Assembly (NCBI GenBank): GCA_022571575.1
Contig: JACZXN010000104.1
Coordinates: forward strand, 1 to 6,414
Direction of reading: 5' to 3'
Origin: Chloroflexota bacterium
GTDB lineage: Bacteria; Chloroflexota; Dehalococcoidia; UBA3495
DNA length: 6,414 bases
Part shown: positions 5,843-6,414 of the stretch, piece by piece
Numbering within the stretch: position 1 is the first letter of the stretch
How the letters are laid out: the number at the start of each line of letters is the position of its first letter
Position numbers and translations under genes: made by a program
Notes under the pieces: model-generated
The model's database searches: none
What the model was told of the DNA's origin: nothing
Seen by the model: the letters and a program-made list of their open reading frames with translations, nothing else

Positions 5843-6414
5843 TTGATTCTTGGTGGTAACCGGGGCAAGCGAAGCATCGCCGTGGATATCAAGTCTCCAT
5901 CAGCCAAGGAAATAATCAACCGTCTCCTTGCTTCGTGCGATGTCGTAGTTCACAACATGCGGGCAGGAATCGCAGAGCGCCTGGGCATCGACTACGAGAC
6001 GGCGCGAAATCTTCGGCCCGACTTATATACGTCCACGTCACCGGCTACGGCGCCCCTGGACCCAACAGACTGAAGCCCGGCTTCGATCCACTATTCCAAT
6101 CCATGTCTGGAATTACCGCACGGCAGGGAGGCAGCGCCAATCGCTCAGTGTTTCTCAGGACTCCGGTGTGCGATGACACCAATGCCATGCTTCTGGCTGC
6201 TGGGGTCATGATGGCTCTACATCACCGGGACCAGACGGGCCAGGGTCAGAGGGTAGACCTGAGCCTCCTCAAAACGGCCGCTTTGATCAACTCCGACGAT
6301 TTTATTCGCTACCAGGGCAAAGCGGACCGTCCGCTGGCGGACAACGGACTGTTCGGATTGAGCGCCGTCAAACGCCTCTATAAAGCTGCCGATGGCTGGA
6401 TATTTCTCGATTGC
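5843..6414 (+). pseudogene. Family III (CaiB/BaiF) CoA-transferase, frameshifted and truncated
   Basis: This fragment resembles family III CoA-transferases, which move CoA between carboxylic acids. Frame one (5843-6022) reads LGGNRGKRSIAVDIKSPSAK, then CDVVVHNMRAGIAERLGIDYE and NLRPD: the conserved N-R-G-K-R-S-I, D-x-K and N-x-R-x-G-x-x-x-R-L-G elements. Frame one then drifts into nonsense and stops at 6071-6073. The homology continues one frame away from 6022 to the right edge: LIYVHVTGYGAPGP, KPGFDPLFQSMSGI, VCDDTNAMLLAAGVMMALHH and TGQGQRVDLSLLKTA. Its catalytic Asp should be the one encoded at 6172-6174. Restoring one C after the GAC at 6020-6022 joins RPD to LIYV perfectly. The first 60 or so residues expected upstream are absent or scrambled. 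It may be a decayed gene or a sequencing error plus a real 5' loss. The wording HNMRAGIAERLGIDYE suggests the long, two-domain CaiB type. Confidence 0.82.

Noticed and set aside
6015..6035. Programmed ribosomal frameshift in the CoA-transferase
   Set aside because: There is no X-XXY-YYZ slippery heptamer and no obvious stimulatory structure, the family is not known for recoding, and the N-terminus is also damaged.
1..6414. A defence island, mobile element or CRISPR array
   Set aside because: No transposase, integrase, toxin-antitoxin, Cas or restriction gene is readable, and there are no terminal inverted repeats or spaced direct repeats. SbcC and MutM here are ordinary repair genes.

Overview
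The window is a GC-rich, densely coding stretch of bacterial chromosome with five complete genes, one gene cut by the left edge, and one broken gene cut by the right edge. The lineage is inferred, not proven. The SbcC tail, TTG and ATG starts behind strong GGAGG-type ribosome sites, an F420-type split-barrel oxidoreductase, a luciferase-family monooxygenase and a CaiB/BaiF CoA-transferase together resemble Chloroflexota genomes such as the SAR202 or Dehalococcoidia-like groups, where the last two families are often expanded. An actinobacterium or another GC-rich phylum cannot be excluded.

Layout. Bases 2-367 (+) encode the C-terminal ATPase half of an SbcC/Rad50-type exonuclease subunit. A GNAT acetyltransferase (408-911, +) and a small PPOX-fold, probably F420-binding, oxidoreductase (898-1317, +) follow; the last two overlap and look translationally coupled. 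A short convergent gap with a strong hairpin (about 1316-1350) separates them from two minus-strand genes: formamidopyrimidine-DNA glycosylase (mutM/fpg, 1389-2201) and, upstream of it, a haloacid-dehalogenase-like HAD protein (2342-3064). A divergent gap of about 175 bp (3065-3240) leads to two plus-strand genes, an amidase-signature hydrolase (3241-4647) and a luciferase-like flavin monooxygenase (4713-5723), 65 bp apart and probably co-transcribed. From about 5843 to the right edge lies a family III CoA-transferase that lacks a recognisable N-terminus and carries a one-base frameshift at about 6022.

How the genes fit together. SbcC and MutM are housekeeping DNA-repair functions, but they are on opposite strands and not in one operon. 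The amidase, the monooxygenase, the HAD protein and the CoA-transferase remnant are what one expects from a lineage that degrades varied organic compounds. No substrate can be read from the sequence.

I found no tRNA, rRNA, CRISPR array, insertion sequence, phage gene or origin, and no convincing undescribed system. The points most worth a second look are the broken CoA-transferase, the atypical HAD active site with its histidine-rich insertion, and the amidase-monooxygenase pair.
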